From Paraburkholderia sp. BL25I1N1 (lineage in GTDB: Bacteria > Pseudomonadota > Gammaproteobacteria > Burkholderiales > Burkholderiaceae), in assembly GCF_003002025.1 (NCBI RefSeq), contig NZ_PVZB01000012.1, positions 208,730 through 272,729 of the forward strand: a DNA stretch of 64,000 bases, written 5' to 3'. The notes below the pieces were generated by a model, which ran no database searches, was not told the origin of the DNA, and saw only the letters and a program-made list of their open reading frames with translations. Numbering within the stretch: the first letter of the stretch is position 1; each line of letters opens with the position of its first letter. Shown piece by piece: positions 1-8,213 of the stretch. A program made the position numbers and the translations under genes.

Positions 1-1272
1 GCCCAGCGGAGCTGGGCGCGCGAGCCGCTGCTCGCGCGTGCGGCGGTCGTCGCGCGGATCGGCGACGTACTGTTGCGCCGCAAGGCCGAGCTCGCCGGCC
101 TGATCACCCTGGAAATGGGCAAGCCGATCGTCGAGGCCGAAGCCGAGATTGAGAAGTCCGCATTGACGTGCGCTTTTTATGCGGAACACGCGGCGCAGTA
201 TCTCGCCGACGAGGCGGTCCCGAGCAACGCGAGCGAGAGCTTCGTCGTCTATGACCCGCTCGGCGTGGTGCTCGCGATCATGCCGTGGAACTACCCGCTG
301 TGGCAGTTCATCCGTTTCGCAGCACCGGCGCTTTGCGCGGGCAACGGCGCGATACTGAAGCATGCGGGCAATGTGCCGCAATGCGCGCTCGCGATCAACT
401 CGGTTTTCGCGGAAGCCGATGTGCCGACCGGGCTGGTCGCATCGCTGCTGATCGAGCCGAACGATGTTGCCGCGTTGATCGACGACGTGCGGATCGCAGC
501 GGTCACGCTGACGGGCTCGACCGCGGTTGGTAAGCTCGTCGCATCGCAAGCAGGGCGCGCGATGAAAAAGCAGGTACTCGAACTCGGTGGCTCCGATCCG
601 TTCATCGTGCTGGCAGACGCGGACGTTGAAGCCGCTGCGAAGGCTGCCGTGAAGGCGCGGTTCTCGAACACGGGCCAGAGCTGCATCTCGTCAAAGCGCT
701 TCATCGTCGACGCGGCGGTTGCAGATCAGTTCGTCGAACGGTTCTGCGCCGGTGTCGCGGAACTGAAGGTCGGGGATCCGACTGACCGCGCGACGACCAT
801 CGGCCCGATGGCCCGCTCGAACCTGCGCGATGAACTGCATAGTCAGGTCGAGCGCACCGTCGCTGCCGGCGCGGTCCTGAAGGCAGGCGGCCAGGCACTA
901 CCGGGCAAGGGCTTCTTCTACGCTCCGACCGTGCTCGATCACGTCGCGCCGGACATGGTTGCAGCATGCGAGGAAACTTTCGGCCCGGTTGCCGCGGTCC
1001 TGCGCGTAGAGGACGTTGATGCGGCGGTCGCGCTTGCGAACGCGACAGAATTCGGACTCGGCGCCGCGTTGTGGACCGGTGATCTCGACCGCGCGAAGCA
1101 ACTGGTTCGCCGCATCGAAGCGGGCGCTGTGTTCATCAACGGGCTGGTCGCGTCGGACGCGCGGCTGCCGTTCGGCGGCATCAAGCAATCGGGCTATGGC
1201 CGTGAACTCGGAGCGGTTGGAATTCGCGAATTCTCCAACATCAAAACTGTCTGGGTCGGCCCGGCGCGCTGA
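1..1272 (+). CDS. NAD(P)-dependent aldehyde dehydrogenase, succinate-semialdehyde type (5' partial)
   Basis: The frame is open from base 1, so the start lies outside the window; the visible part is 423 residues plus stop. It should oxidise an aldehyde, perhaps a semialdehyde, to the acid with NAD(P)+. Family signatures are clear: the substrate/cofactor entry motif MPWNYPLWQ, the catalytic glutamate in LELGGSDPF, the nucleophilic cysteine in NTGQSCISSKRF, and the C-terminal PFGGIKQSGYGRELG motif. The pattern is closest to the succinate-semialdehyde dehydrogenase branch (GabD/Sad), but substrate cannot be read from sequence. It heads a same-strand run with a cupin, an isopropylmalate/tartrate-type dehydrogenase and an MFS permease, so it probably acts late in a carboxylic-acid or semialdehyde catabolic route. 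Confidence 0.9.
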   Translation, partial: AQRSWAREPLLARAAVVARIGDVLLRRKAELAGLITLEMGKPIVEAEAEIEKSALTCAFYAEHAAQYLADEAVPSNASESFVVYDPLGVVLAIMPWNYPLWQFIRFAAPALCAGNGAILKHAGNVPQCALAINSVFAEADVPTGLVASLLIEPNDVAALIDDVRIAAVTLTGSTAVGKLVASQAGRAMKKQVLELGGSDPFIVLADADVEAAAKAAVKARFSNTGQSCISSKRFIVDAAVADQFVERFCAGVAELKVGDPTDRATTIGPMARSNLRDELHSQVERTVAAGAVLKAGGQALPGKGFFYAPTVLDHVAPDMVAACEETFGPVAAVLRVEDVDAAVALANATEFGLGAALWTGDLDRAKQLVRRIEAGAVFINGLVASDARLPFGGIKQSGYGRELGAVGIREFSNIKTVWVGPAR

Positions 1273-1298
1273 ACCAGTTACTTAAACCGGAGCACATT

Positions 1299-1724
1299 AT
1301 GACGATCAAGACCCCCTCGGGCGCCGTGCTGTTGAAACCCGACCATTTGCCGACTTACGATCGCGGCGGTGGTGCGAGCACGACGCCGCTCGTCGGAAAA
1401 TCCGTCGGCTCGGACAGCTTCATTACCGGCTATACGTCGTTCGCGCCCGGTGTCGAGATTCCGTTTCACAGCCATAACTGTCAGGAAAGCGTAGTGCTCA
1501 TTGAAGGCGACGCGATCCTCGACATTGACGGGCTCGAGTACCGGCTGCAGCCGCTCGATACGACCTTCATCCCGCCAAACGTGCCGCATCGCTTCCGCAA
1601 CGTGTCGACGACGAACCCGATGAAGATCCTGTGGATCTACGCGCGGGGCGACGCGACTCGCACGCTCGCCGACAGCGGCGAAACGCGGCCCGTATCGGCC
1701 GAACATCAAACTTCTTCGCAATAA
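1299..1724 (+). CDS. Small single-domain cupin protein
   Basis: A 141-residue protein with one cupin barrel. Cupin motif 1 is visible around residues 53-72 (PFHSHNCQESVVLIEGDA, two histidines and a glutamate as metal ligands) and motif 2 around residues 89-100 (PPNVPHRFRN). The start has a GGAG-type ribosome site (cggagcacatt before ATG). It lies 26 bases after the aldehyde dehydrogenase and 15 before the next gene, so it is almost certainly cotranscribed. Such small cupins can be isomerases, dioxygenases or ligand sensors; no specific reaction can be assigned. Its place in the operon suggests a step on, or sensing of, the same substrate. Confidence 0.8.
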   Translation: MTIKTPSGAVLLKPDHLPTYDRGGGASTTPLVGKSVGSDSFITGYTSFAPGVEIPFHSHNCQESVVLIEGDAILDIDGLEYRLQPLDTTFIPPNVPHRFRNVSTTNPMKILWIYARGDATRTLADSGETRPVSAEHQTSSQ

Positions 1725-1739
1725 CCAGAGTCATTCATC

Positions 1740-2813
1740 ATGCGTATCCTCGTTTGTCCCGGAGACGGCATCGGCCCGGAAATCATCGCCGCGTCGATCG
1801 ACGTGCTTCAGAAGGCAGATCGCACGTTCAACCTCGAGTTGCAATACGATTATGAAGACATTGGTTTCGCGAGCCTCGAGAGGTACGGCACAACGCTGCG
1901 GCCGGAAGTGCTCGAAAAGGCGACCGCCTACGATGGGTTGATCCTCGGCACCGTGTCGCATGCCGACTACCCGTCGCCAGACAAGGGTGGCCGAAACGTG
2001 TCCGCCGCGTTCCGCCGCGATCTCGATCTGTATGCAAACGTCCGTCCGTCGCGCACACGCCCGTTTCTCACGTCGAACATGCGCGAAGGCAAGACCATGG
2101 ACCTGGTCATCATGCGTGAGGCAACCGAAGGTTTCTATCCGGACCGCAACATGCACCTCGGCTGGGGCGAAATGATGCCGTCGAAGGACATGGCGCTGTC
2201 GGTGCGCAGGATCACGCGTCATTGCAGCGAGCGTATCGCGCGCCGCGCGTTCGAACTGGCGATGAAGCGCAGGAAGAAAGTGACTGCGATCCATAAGGCG
2301 AACAGCTTCCACATGACGGACGGTCTGTTCCTCGAATGCGTGCGCGACGTCGCGAAAGACTTCCCGGAAGTGCAACTGAACGATCTGCTTGTCGACGCGT
2401 CGACCGCGCATCTGGTACGCAATCCGGAACGCTTCGACGTGCTCGTGGCGACGAACTTCTACGGCGACATCATCAGCGATCTCGCAGCAGAACTGTCTGG
2501 CAGTCTCGGGCTCGGCGGCTCCATCATGGCCGGCGACAGCCTGTGCTGCGCGCAGGCGCAACACGGTTCGGCACCGGATATCCAGAACCTGGACAGGGCA
2601 AATCCAACGTCGATGATCCTCTCGGTCGGAATGCTGATGCGCTGGATCGGCACGCATCGCCAGAAGCCGAACTTCGTCGCCGCGGCCGACGCGATCGAGG
2701 TCGCCGCCGACGCGGTGCTTGAGAACCCGGCTACCCGTACCGCTGATCTCGGCGGCACGACGGGCTGCAGTGCGTTCGGCAAGCAGGTCGCCGAGGCGAT
2801 CCGCGCGGCGTAA
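1740..2813 (+). CDS. Isocitrate/isopropylmalate dehydrogenase family protein (tartrate dehydrogenase-like)
   Basis: A 357-residue NAD(P)-dependent beta-decarboxylating dehydrogenase. The N-terminal GDGIGPEI motif (residues 9-16), the arginine-containing substrate loop LYANVRPSRTRP and the metal-binding segment NFYGDIISDLAAEL identify the family. The member is known to oxidise a 2-hydroxy acid and often to decarboxylate it. The cluster lacks leuC, leuD and citric-acid-cycle genes but has an aldehyde dehydrogenase and an organic-acid type permease. A catabolic role on tartrate, a substituted malate or a related hydroxy acid is therefore more likely than leucine synthesis. The ribosome site is weak (agagtcattcatc before ATG). 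Confidence 0.82.
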   Translation: MRILVCPGDGIGPEIIAASIDVLQKADRTFNLELQYDYEDIGFASLERYGTTLRPEVLEKATAYDGLILGTVSHADYPSPDKGGRNVSAAFRRDLDLYANVRPSRTRPFLTSNMREGKTMDLVIMREATEGFYPDRNMHLGWGEMMPSKDMALSVRRITRHCSERIARRAFELAMKRRKKVTAIHKANSFHMTDGLFLECVRDVAKDFPEVQLNDLLVDASTAHLVRNPERFDVLVATNFYGDIISDLAAELSGSLGLGGSIMAGDSLCCAQAQHGSAPDIQNLDRANPTSMILSVGMLMRWIGTHRQKPNFVAAADAIEVAADAVLENPATRTADLGGTTGCSAFGKQVAEAIRAA

Positions 2814-3062
2814 AAGGCTGTCTGGAGGGTGTTGCGAGGCCCGCCGTGTTACGACAACAAACCGGAGACATTCGACGAAGGCCGCGACGGGGCCGGCGGG
2901 TGCATGGCACCCGTTGCCCGGCGGTGTTCCGGCGCACAGTTCCGCACCGCGGGGCGATGCATTCGATATCCGCGTTGGAGTCGCCCGGACCGTGGTTCGC
3001 TGACGCAAACCGCGGTACATAAACAGTCGGATCATCACACGCATTCATCGAAGGATTTTAAT

Positions 3063-4376
3063 ATGTATTCCGAATCAATTGAGACGGACTCGTCCTCCGT
3101 TTATCTGCTGAATCAGCAAGCGGTCAGGCAACGCGCGCTGCGCAAGAATGCCTGGCGCCTCCTGCCGTTGCTGACGCTCGCATTTATCTTCAATTACATC
3201 GACCGGACCAGCGTCGGCTTCGCCGCGTTGACGATGAATCAGGACATCGGCCTGACACCCGCGCAATTCGGTTGGGGCGCCGGCGTACTGTTCGCGGGAT
3301 ACTGCCTGTTCGAAATCCCGAGCAATCTCGCGCTGTACAGGTATGGCGCGCGCCGCTGGCTCGCGCGAATCATGATCACGTGGGGTCTTGCCTCTACCGC
3401 GACTTGCCTGGTACAAGGCCCGACAAGCTTCTACGTCCTGCGCCTGCTGCTCGGGATTGCCGAAGCAGGCTTCTTCCCGGGTGTCACATTTTTCCTTGCG
3501 TGCTGGTTCCCTGCGCAGTACCGCGTGCGCGTGCTTGCGTTCTTCATGCTCGGCGTGCCACTGTCGTCGGTACTGGGCGGCCCGCTATCGGCCGCGCTGC
3601 TCGGTCTCGACGGCATGGCCGGTCTGCATGGCTGGCAGTGGATGTTCATCGTGCAGGGCGTTCCCGCCGTGGTGATTGGATTTGCGGTGCTGGCGTGGCT
3701 GCGCGACGATCCGAAGGATGCATACTGGTTGACGCAGGAAGAGCGCACCGAACTCGTGACGATGCTGCAGGAAGAGCCACGGGAGAAGCCGAAAAGGGCG
3801 CTGTTCAGCGCATTGAGGGATGGTCGCGTACTGCTGCTGGCTGCGATCCAGTTCGGCTTCGTGCTCGGGTCGTATGGGATTGGCATCTGGCTGCCGGTTA
3901 TTTTGAAAGGGCACGGGTTCAACCTTGTTCGCATCGGGGCGCTGTCGACGATTCCGTATATCGCGGCCGTGTTCGGGATGCTGATCTGGGCGCGCGCAGT
4001 CGATCGCAGCGGCCGCAGGGTGTTCCATCTCGTCAGCGCGTGCCTGCTGGGTGCGATCGGTCTCGCATTGTCCGCCGTCGCAAACGGTATCGTAATCGAG
4101 ATCGTCGGTCTGAGCCTGGCGGTCATCGCGGTCAGTTCCGCACGCGCGATCTTCTGGACGATCCCGACCCGCTTCCTGACTGGTGTCGCGGCCGCCGGCG
4201 GGCTCGCGTTCATCAATTCCATCGGTACGCTCGGCGGGTTCGCCGGTCCCTACCTCGTCGGTTTTCTGAAGCAGTCGACCGGGACGTTTTCTGCCGGTAT
4301 CTGGGCGATGGCAGGGGTCCTCGCGGTTGCCGCTGCGCTGGCGGCGTCGCTGACGCTCGTGATCAAGAAAGCCTGA
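3063..4376 (+). CDS. MFS transporter, anion:cation symporter type
   Basis: A 437-residue inner-membrane permease of the major facilitator superfamily. The start chosen is the ATG preceded by AAGGA at 3051, which gives the usual family length; an upstream in-frame extension to 2829 has no coding character. The family N-terminus is recognisable (FNYIDRTSVGFAAL, first transmembrane helix). Twelve helices with a central hydrophilic loop (WLRDDPKDAYWLTQEE) fit the ACS family, which imports organic anions such as phthalate, tartrate, glucarate or hydroxyphenylacetate. It closes the catabolic cluster and probably imports its substrate. A 249-base gap separates it from the dehydrogenase, so it may also have its own promoter. 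Confidence 0.88.
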   Translation: MYSESIETDSSSVYLLNQQAVRQRALRKNAWRLLPLLTLAFIFNYIDRTSVGFAALTMNQDIGLTPAQFGWGAGVLFAGYCLFEIPSNLALYRYGARRWLARIMITWGLASTATCLVQGPTSFYVLRLLLGIAEAGFFPGVTFFLACWFPAQYRVRVLAFFMLGVPLSSVLGGPLSAALLGLDGMAGLHGWQWMFIVQGVPAVVIGFAVLAWLRDDPKDAYWLTQEERTELVTMLQEEPREKPKRALFSALRDGRVLLLAAIQFGFVLGSYGIGIWLPVILKGHGFNLVRIGALSTIPYIAAVFGMLIWARAVDRSGRRVFHLVSACLLGAIGLALSAVANGIVIEIVGLSLAVIAVSSARAIFWTIPTRFLTGVAAAGGLAFINSIGTLGGFAGPYLVGFLKQSTGTFSAGIWAMAGVLAVAAALAASLTLVIKKA

Positions 4377-4564
4377 TGTATCAACCGGCATGGTGGCCGG
4401 CGTAGCCTGGGTGCCTTGTCGCCTATCTACGCCCCGGTTTGTGACGTTCGTGCGTTGCGGAGCATGCGAAAATTTCAGTTTGCATGGCGCGCTCCTGGAC
4501 GTCCCTAGACTCTGTCTGCGCTGATTCACATCGCGGATGGCGCATGAAGCCCCAACGCCACAGG

Positions 4565-5926
4565 TTACAAATTGATCGGAAGTGTCACGCTCACTTCCAG
4601 ACCGCCACCTCTACGGTTCGACAGCACGATATCGCCACCGTGCGCGCGGACAACGGCCCGCGCTGACGTAAGCCCCAGCCCCATTCCACCCGTCATCCGG
4701 TTGCGGGATCTTTCCAGACGGAAAAACGGCACGAACACCTGGTCAAACGCATGGGGCGGGATACCGGGCCCGCGGTCGCTAACCTTGATGCTAATCTGAT
4801 CCTGATGCCGATGGAGCTCCAGTTCCGCACAATCACCGTATTTCAGGGCGTTGTCCACAAGGTTCATGCAGGCGCGTCTTAACGAGAATGGTCGACCGCT
4901 GAATGCCAGACGATCCGGTCCCATGTACGAAACGGGCTTGCCATGGTCGCCGTAATCGTCTGCCATCGCGCGCAAAAGCCCCGCGAAGTCGAATACAGTC
5001 GGCTCTTCGTCCTTGAAATCGTCCCTGAAAAAGGACAATGCCGAATCTGCCATGGCCTGCAGATCGTCGACATCCCGGAAAAGGCGGGCCCTTTGGTCCT
5101 CGTCTTCAATGAACTCTCCGCGAAGCCGGATCTTGGTGAGCGGCGTGCGCAGATCATGTGACATCGCTGCCAGCATTGCGGTACGGTCCTCAACGAACTT
5201 TCGGAGTTGCGCCTGCAAGGCATTGAACGCAGCAATCGCGGCACGCAATTCCCGAGGACCCGCTTCGCGAACAGGGCCGGCCCGCGGATCGCCGCCAAAC
5301 GTGCGAAGCTCTTCGGCGAACCGCCTGATGGGCCTGGAGAGATAGTGGGTGGCAAGCGCGGATGCGGCAAGGATCGAAACCGCGACGAAGGAAAGTGCAA
5401 TGGCTATCTGTGCTGGCTCGGACAACCCCCAGAGACGGCGCGTGGCAATAAACACAATCCAACTGCGGTCACGAAGTTCAACCGCGAGGAAATAGGCGTG
5501 CGGGTGCGCTGCCCTGTCGTATCGCAGACCACTGGGCAAGCGGGTATCGGATTCGAACAGAAACAGTCGGCGCGGGTGCCCGTCCATCTCGAAGCCTTTG
5601 GCCAGGTCTGCCTCGTCCTCGTCCATCGGTGATGTAGCGAAGACACGTGCCGGCCCCGAATTCTCCGGGTACCAGTCGACCGTAACCGCTGGAATCCGTA
5701 CCGCGCTCGCGAGCGGTTGGCGGTACGTTTCGGGGGCGATCTCGACCATTCGCACTATATCGTTGGCCCTGCCAAGTAGCGCCGTTTCCTCGACCGACGG
5801 TCGGGACCAGACACCCGCAAACCGGTTGAACAGCGCGCTAAGAACAAGCACGCCGACAATGGCTGCACCCACTGTCAGGGCTATATGCCAGCCAATCGTA
5901 TCTGGCAGTCGTAAGCGCGCATTCAT
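4565..5926 (-). CDS. Sensor histidine kinase (HAMP, HisKA, HATPase)
   Basis: A 453-residue membrane kinase. A transmembrane helix at about residues 14-34, a periplasmic sensor of about 130 residues and a second helix at about 173-193 lead into a HAMP linker (SRPIRRFAEELRTF). The H-box MSHDLRTPLTKI carries the phospho-accepting His257. The N-box NLVDNALKYG, the G1 box DRGPGIP and the G2 box GMGLGLTSARAVV form the ATP-binding domain. The EnvZ-like size and layout match the OmpR-type regulator upstream, with which it overlaps by four bases (ATGA), so the pair is translationally coupled. The signal is unknown. The neighbouring MipA-type porin and RND pump suggest envelope or drug stress. Confidence 0.92.
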   Translation of the reverse strand: MNARLRLPDTIGWHIALTVGAAIVGVLVLSALFNRFAGVWSRPSVEETALLGRANDIVRMVEIAPETYRQPLASAVRIPAVTVDWYPENSGPARVFATSPMDEDEADLAKGFEMDGHPRRLFLFESDTRLPSGLRYDRAAHPHAYFLAVELRDRSWIVFIATRRLWGLSEPAQIAIALSFVAVSILAASALATHYLSRPIRRFAEELRTFGGDPRAGPVREAGPRELRAAIAAFNALQAQLRKFVEDRTAMLAAMSHDLRTPLTKIRLRGEFIEDEDQRARLFRDVDDLQAMADSALSFFRDDFKDEEPTVFDFAGLLRAMADDYGDHGKPVSYMGPDRLAFSGRPFSLRRACMNLVDNALKYGDCAELELHRHQDQISIKVSDRGPGIPPHAFDQVFVPFFRLERSRNRMTGGMGLGLTSARAVVRAHGGDIVLSNRRGGGLEVSVTLPINL

Positions 5927-6636
5927 CCCCGTCGCACCGTTGGAGTAAACAGATAGCCGCCACCCCGCACGGTGCGGATGATGGAGGGTTCGTCGTCGCC
6001 AGTATCGAGTTTCCGGCGAAGGCGGCCCACCTGGACGTCGATGCTTCGATCGTAGACCTCATATGACGAGCCACGTGCCAGATCGAGCAACTGATCGCGC
6101 GTTAGCACGCGTTGCGGGTTTTCCGCGAACGCGAGCAGGAGGTCGAATTCGGCACTCGACAGGATCGTGAGCGTATTTTCCGACGAACGGAGTTCGCGCC
6201 GGGCAATATCCAGGCGCCACCCGGCAAACGAGAGTACTGGCCTGGAGGCCGTGCCCGTCACAGGCAGCTCCGGCTGCGCTGCCCTGCGCAGGATGGCCTT
6301 GACGCGCGCGAGCAGCTCCCTGGCATCGAACGGCTTGACGAGGTAGTCGTCAGCTCCGATTTCCAGACCTACGACGCGGTCGACGTGGTCGGCGACTGCC
6401 GTGAGCATGATGACCGGCACCCTGGATATCGTGCGTAGCCGCCGGCAAATGCTGAAGCCGTCCTCACCAGGCAGCATGACGTCGAGGATGACAATATCCA
6501 CCGGCTGCGTATCAAGCGCTGCGAAAAGGCTTTCTCCGTCGGTCGCAACGCTGACCTGATGGCCGTGTTTGCGAAAAAAACCAGTCAACAGGGACCTGAT
6601 GTCCTCCTCGTCGTCGACCACCAGTATGTGCGGCAT
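5923..6636 (-). CDS. OmpR/PhoB-family response regulator
   Basis: A 237-residue two-domain response regulator. The receiver domain shows the acidic pocket (VVDDEED), the phosphorylated aspartate in VILDVMLPGEDG and the conserved lysine in LVKPFDARELLAR. The C-terminal winged helix shows DLARGSSYEVYDRSIDVQVG and the wing RTVRGGGYLF. The ATG at 6636 was chosen because GAGG lies nine bases upstream and the product then starts directly with the receiver; an ATG at 6645 and a TTG at 6651 are also in frame. The gene is the first of the two-component pair and is divergent from the MipA-type gene, which is a natural target. Confidence 0.93.
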   Translation of the reverse strand: MPHILVVDDEEDIRSLLTGFFRKHGHQVSVATDGESLFAALDTQPVDIVILDVMLPGEDGFSICRRLRTISRVPVIMLTAVADHVDRVVGLEIGADDYLVKPFDARELLARVKAILRRAAQPELPVTGTASRPVLSFAGWRLDIARRELRSSENTLTILSSAEFDLLLAFAENPQRVLTRDQLLDLARGSSYEVYDRSIDVQVGRLRRKLDTGDDEPSIIRTVRGGGYLFTPTVRRG

Positions 6637-6701
6637 GGAATTCATCCTCAAATGCTAACCCTGACCGGCCCCCCAAAGATGTCGGCCGTTCGCGCTGAAT
6701 A

Positions 6702-6715
6702 TGTCAACGCTGACA
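6702..6715. promoter_or_regulatory. Inverted repeat TGTCA-N4-TGACA, possible response-regulator site
   Basis: TGTCA at 6702-6706 and TGACA at 6711-6715 form a perfect dyad around a four-base spacer. It lies in the 163-base divergent region between the response regulator and the MipA-type gene. Position and symmetry make it a candidate binding site for the adjacent regulator; nothing else supports it. Confidence 0.3.
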
Positions 6716-6799
6716 CATTGTATCTACGCCGAAACATACCGCACATCATGCCGTTGAATTTCCTTCTTAGTCTTGGAACCCCTGAACGGAGGTTCCTGA

Positions 6800-7900
6800 A
6801 TGACTATTTCGCTGAAATCGCAGTATCACGGCAGCAGGCTGGTCCCGCTGAAGCGCGCAGGGCGTCTTTCTGCTGCCCCCGATGCTTCGCACCGCAACGC
6901 AATGGGTGCGCCGAATCATTGCGACGGGCCATCGCATCCTGAACCTGGGCAGTCCTGGCTCCGCACCTTGAATCCACGCTCTTCCAGACGGCGCTCCGAT
7001 GCCACGGGTTTTGCGCCAGTCGTACGCTCATGGCTACGGTCACAGACTCTCCTTGTGACCGGTGCAAGGCACACGGTGCCGGCCACGGCGGAGCAGAGGA
7101 TTCCGAGCCGCGCATGCCGGGCACTCCTGTTCGTTACGTCACTTCTGGTTATTCCCGGTGCAGCCTTCGCGGATGACGGCGCCGGGGACAACAATTCCGG
7201 TTTTACGGTCCTCAGCAACGCGACGAATGTCACTCACTGGGGTCTGGGCGCTGGCGCGGAAGTCCAGACAATGCCGTACAAAGGCTATCGCGCGCAGGTC
7301 ACTCCTCTTCCGTTCTTCTACTTCGACAACAAGTGGGTACGTGCTATCGGGACCACGGTTGACCTGAAGGTCGGCCAGTGGGATGGGGTCTCGGTCGCAC
7401 TGCGTGGGCGCGTTGGAATTCTCGAGGGATACCGGCAGTCCGATGCACCGATTCTGAATGGCATGCAGAACCGCGATTCAGCCACCTTCTGGTATGGACC
7501 CGCGCTCGCGTGGGAGAGCGCACTCGGGACGCTGTCCAGCAGTTATCTGTTTAGTGGCAACAAGGGACACCAGGCGAGCCTGGATTTCCGGAAAGAATTT
7601 CAGGCTGGCAAATGGACGCTGGAACCTCACATCACCGCAGAGTGGCTGAGCAGCGAGTACGTCAATTATTACTACGGCGTCAGCCCAACCGAGGTGCGCA
7701 TCGGGCGACCTGCGTATCAGGGCTCTGCAACCTCGAAAATCTCGGTCGGCACGCGCTTCGCGTATCAAATCGCGGATAGCCAGATGGTTAGTCTCGATGT
7801 TGGCGTCTCGCATCTCGGAAGCGGCATCACTGATAGCCCGCTGGTTGGCAAACGGTTCGTCGTGGACGCGAATCTGGTTTATCTCTACCAGTTCAGGTGA
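6800..7900 (+). CDS. MipA/OmpV-family outer-membrane protein
   Basis: The C-terminal 240 residues are a beta-barrel protein of the MipA/OmpV family: WGLGAGAEVQTMPYKGY, alternating-polarity strands, and a terminal aromatic (LVYLYQFR). A signal peptide (ALLFVTSLLVIPGAAFA) is visible, but only at residues 108-124 counted from 6800. The ATG at 6800 has an excellent GGAGG ribosome site seven bases upstream, yet the 105 residues before the signal peptide have no protein-like character. The real start may be an internal codon such as the GTG at 7076. Family members modify the envelope or porin permeability. The gene lies between a two-component system and an RND operon, which suggests coordinated envelope control. 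Confidence 0.75.
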   Translation: MTISLKSQYHGSRLVPLKRAGRLSAAPDASHRNAMGAPNHCDGPSHPEPGQSWLRTLNPRSSRRRSDATGFAPVVRSWLRSQTLLVTGARHTVPATAEQRIPSRACRALLFVTSLLVIPGAAFADDGAGDNNSGFTVLSNATNVTHWGLGAGAEVQTMPYKGYRAQVTPLPFFYFDNKWVRAIGTTVDLKVGQWDGVSVALRGRVGILEGYRQSDAPILNGMQNRDSATFWYGPALAWESALGTLSSSYLFSGNKGHQASLDFRKEFQAGKWTLEPHITAEWLSSEYVNYYYGVSPTEVRIGRPAYQGSATSKISVGTRFAYQIADSQMVSLDVGVSHLGSGITDSPLVGKRFVVDANLVYLYQFR

Positions 7901-8213
7901 CGGACGCGCCAGACGGAGCAGCACCCGCGGGCATGAGTGGCGATTGCACATAAGGCGAAGCAGGCATCCGGACCGACAGGCGACTGACGTCCGTCGATGC
8001 TGCGTTTTCGTCGTCTGTCGTGAGCCGGACGACTTTCCGATGGCTGACGGGTTCGCGTCACCGATAACACTCCGGGTCGTCAATCGCGCCCGGCACGATG
8101 CGCAACACGTCGTGATCCATTGACACATCTGATCGAAGGCAGACGACATTTCGCATCGCCGCCGCTGCATCGAAGAGTGCCGCTCGAAAGAGCGTCAACA
8201 ATATAGGACTCCA
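7901..8213. other. Intergenic region upstream of RND operon, no gene seen
   Basis: About 313 bases with no coding signal on either strand. The 3' end carries a weak ribosome site (aggact) just before the adaptor ATG. Any promoter of the efflux operon must lie here, but no clear operator dyad was found. Confidence 0.5.

Noticed and set aside
1731..3044. Long minus-strand open frame (437 codons)
   Set aside because: It is antisense to the isopropylmalate-type dehydrogenase, Arg/His-rich, and without family features; a GC-rich shadow.
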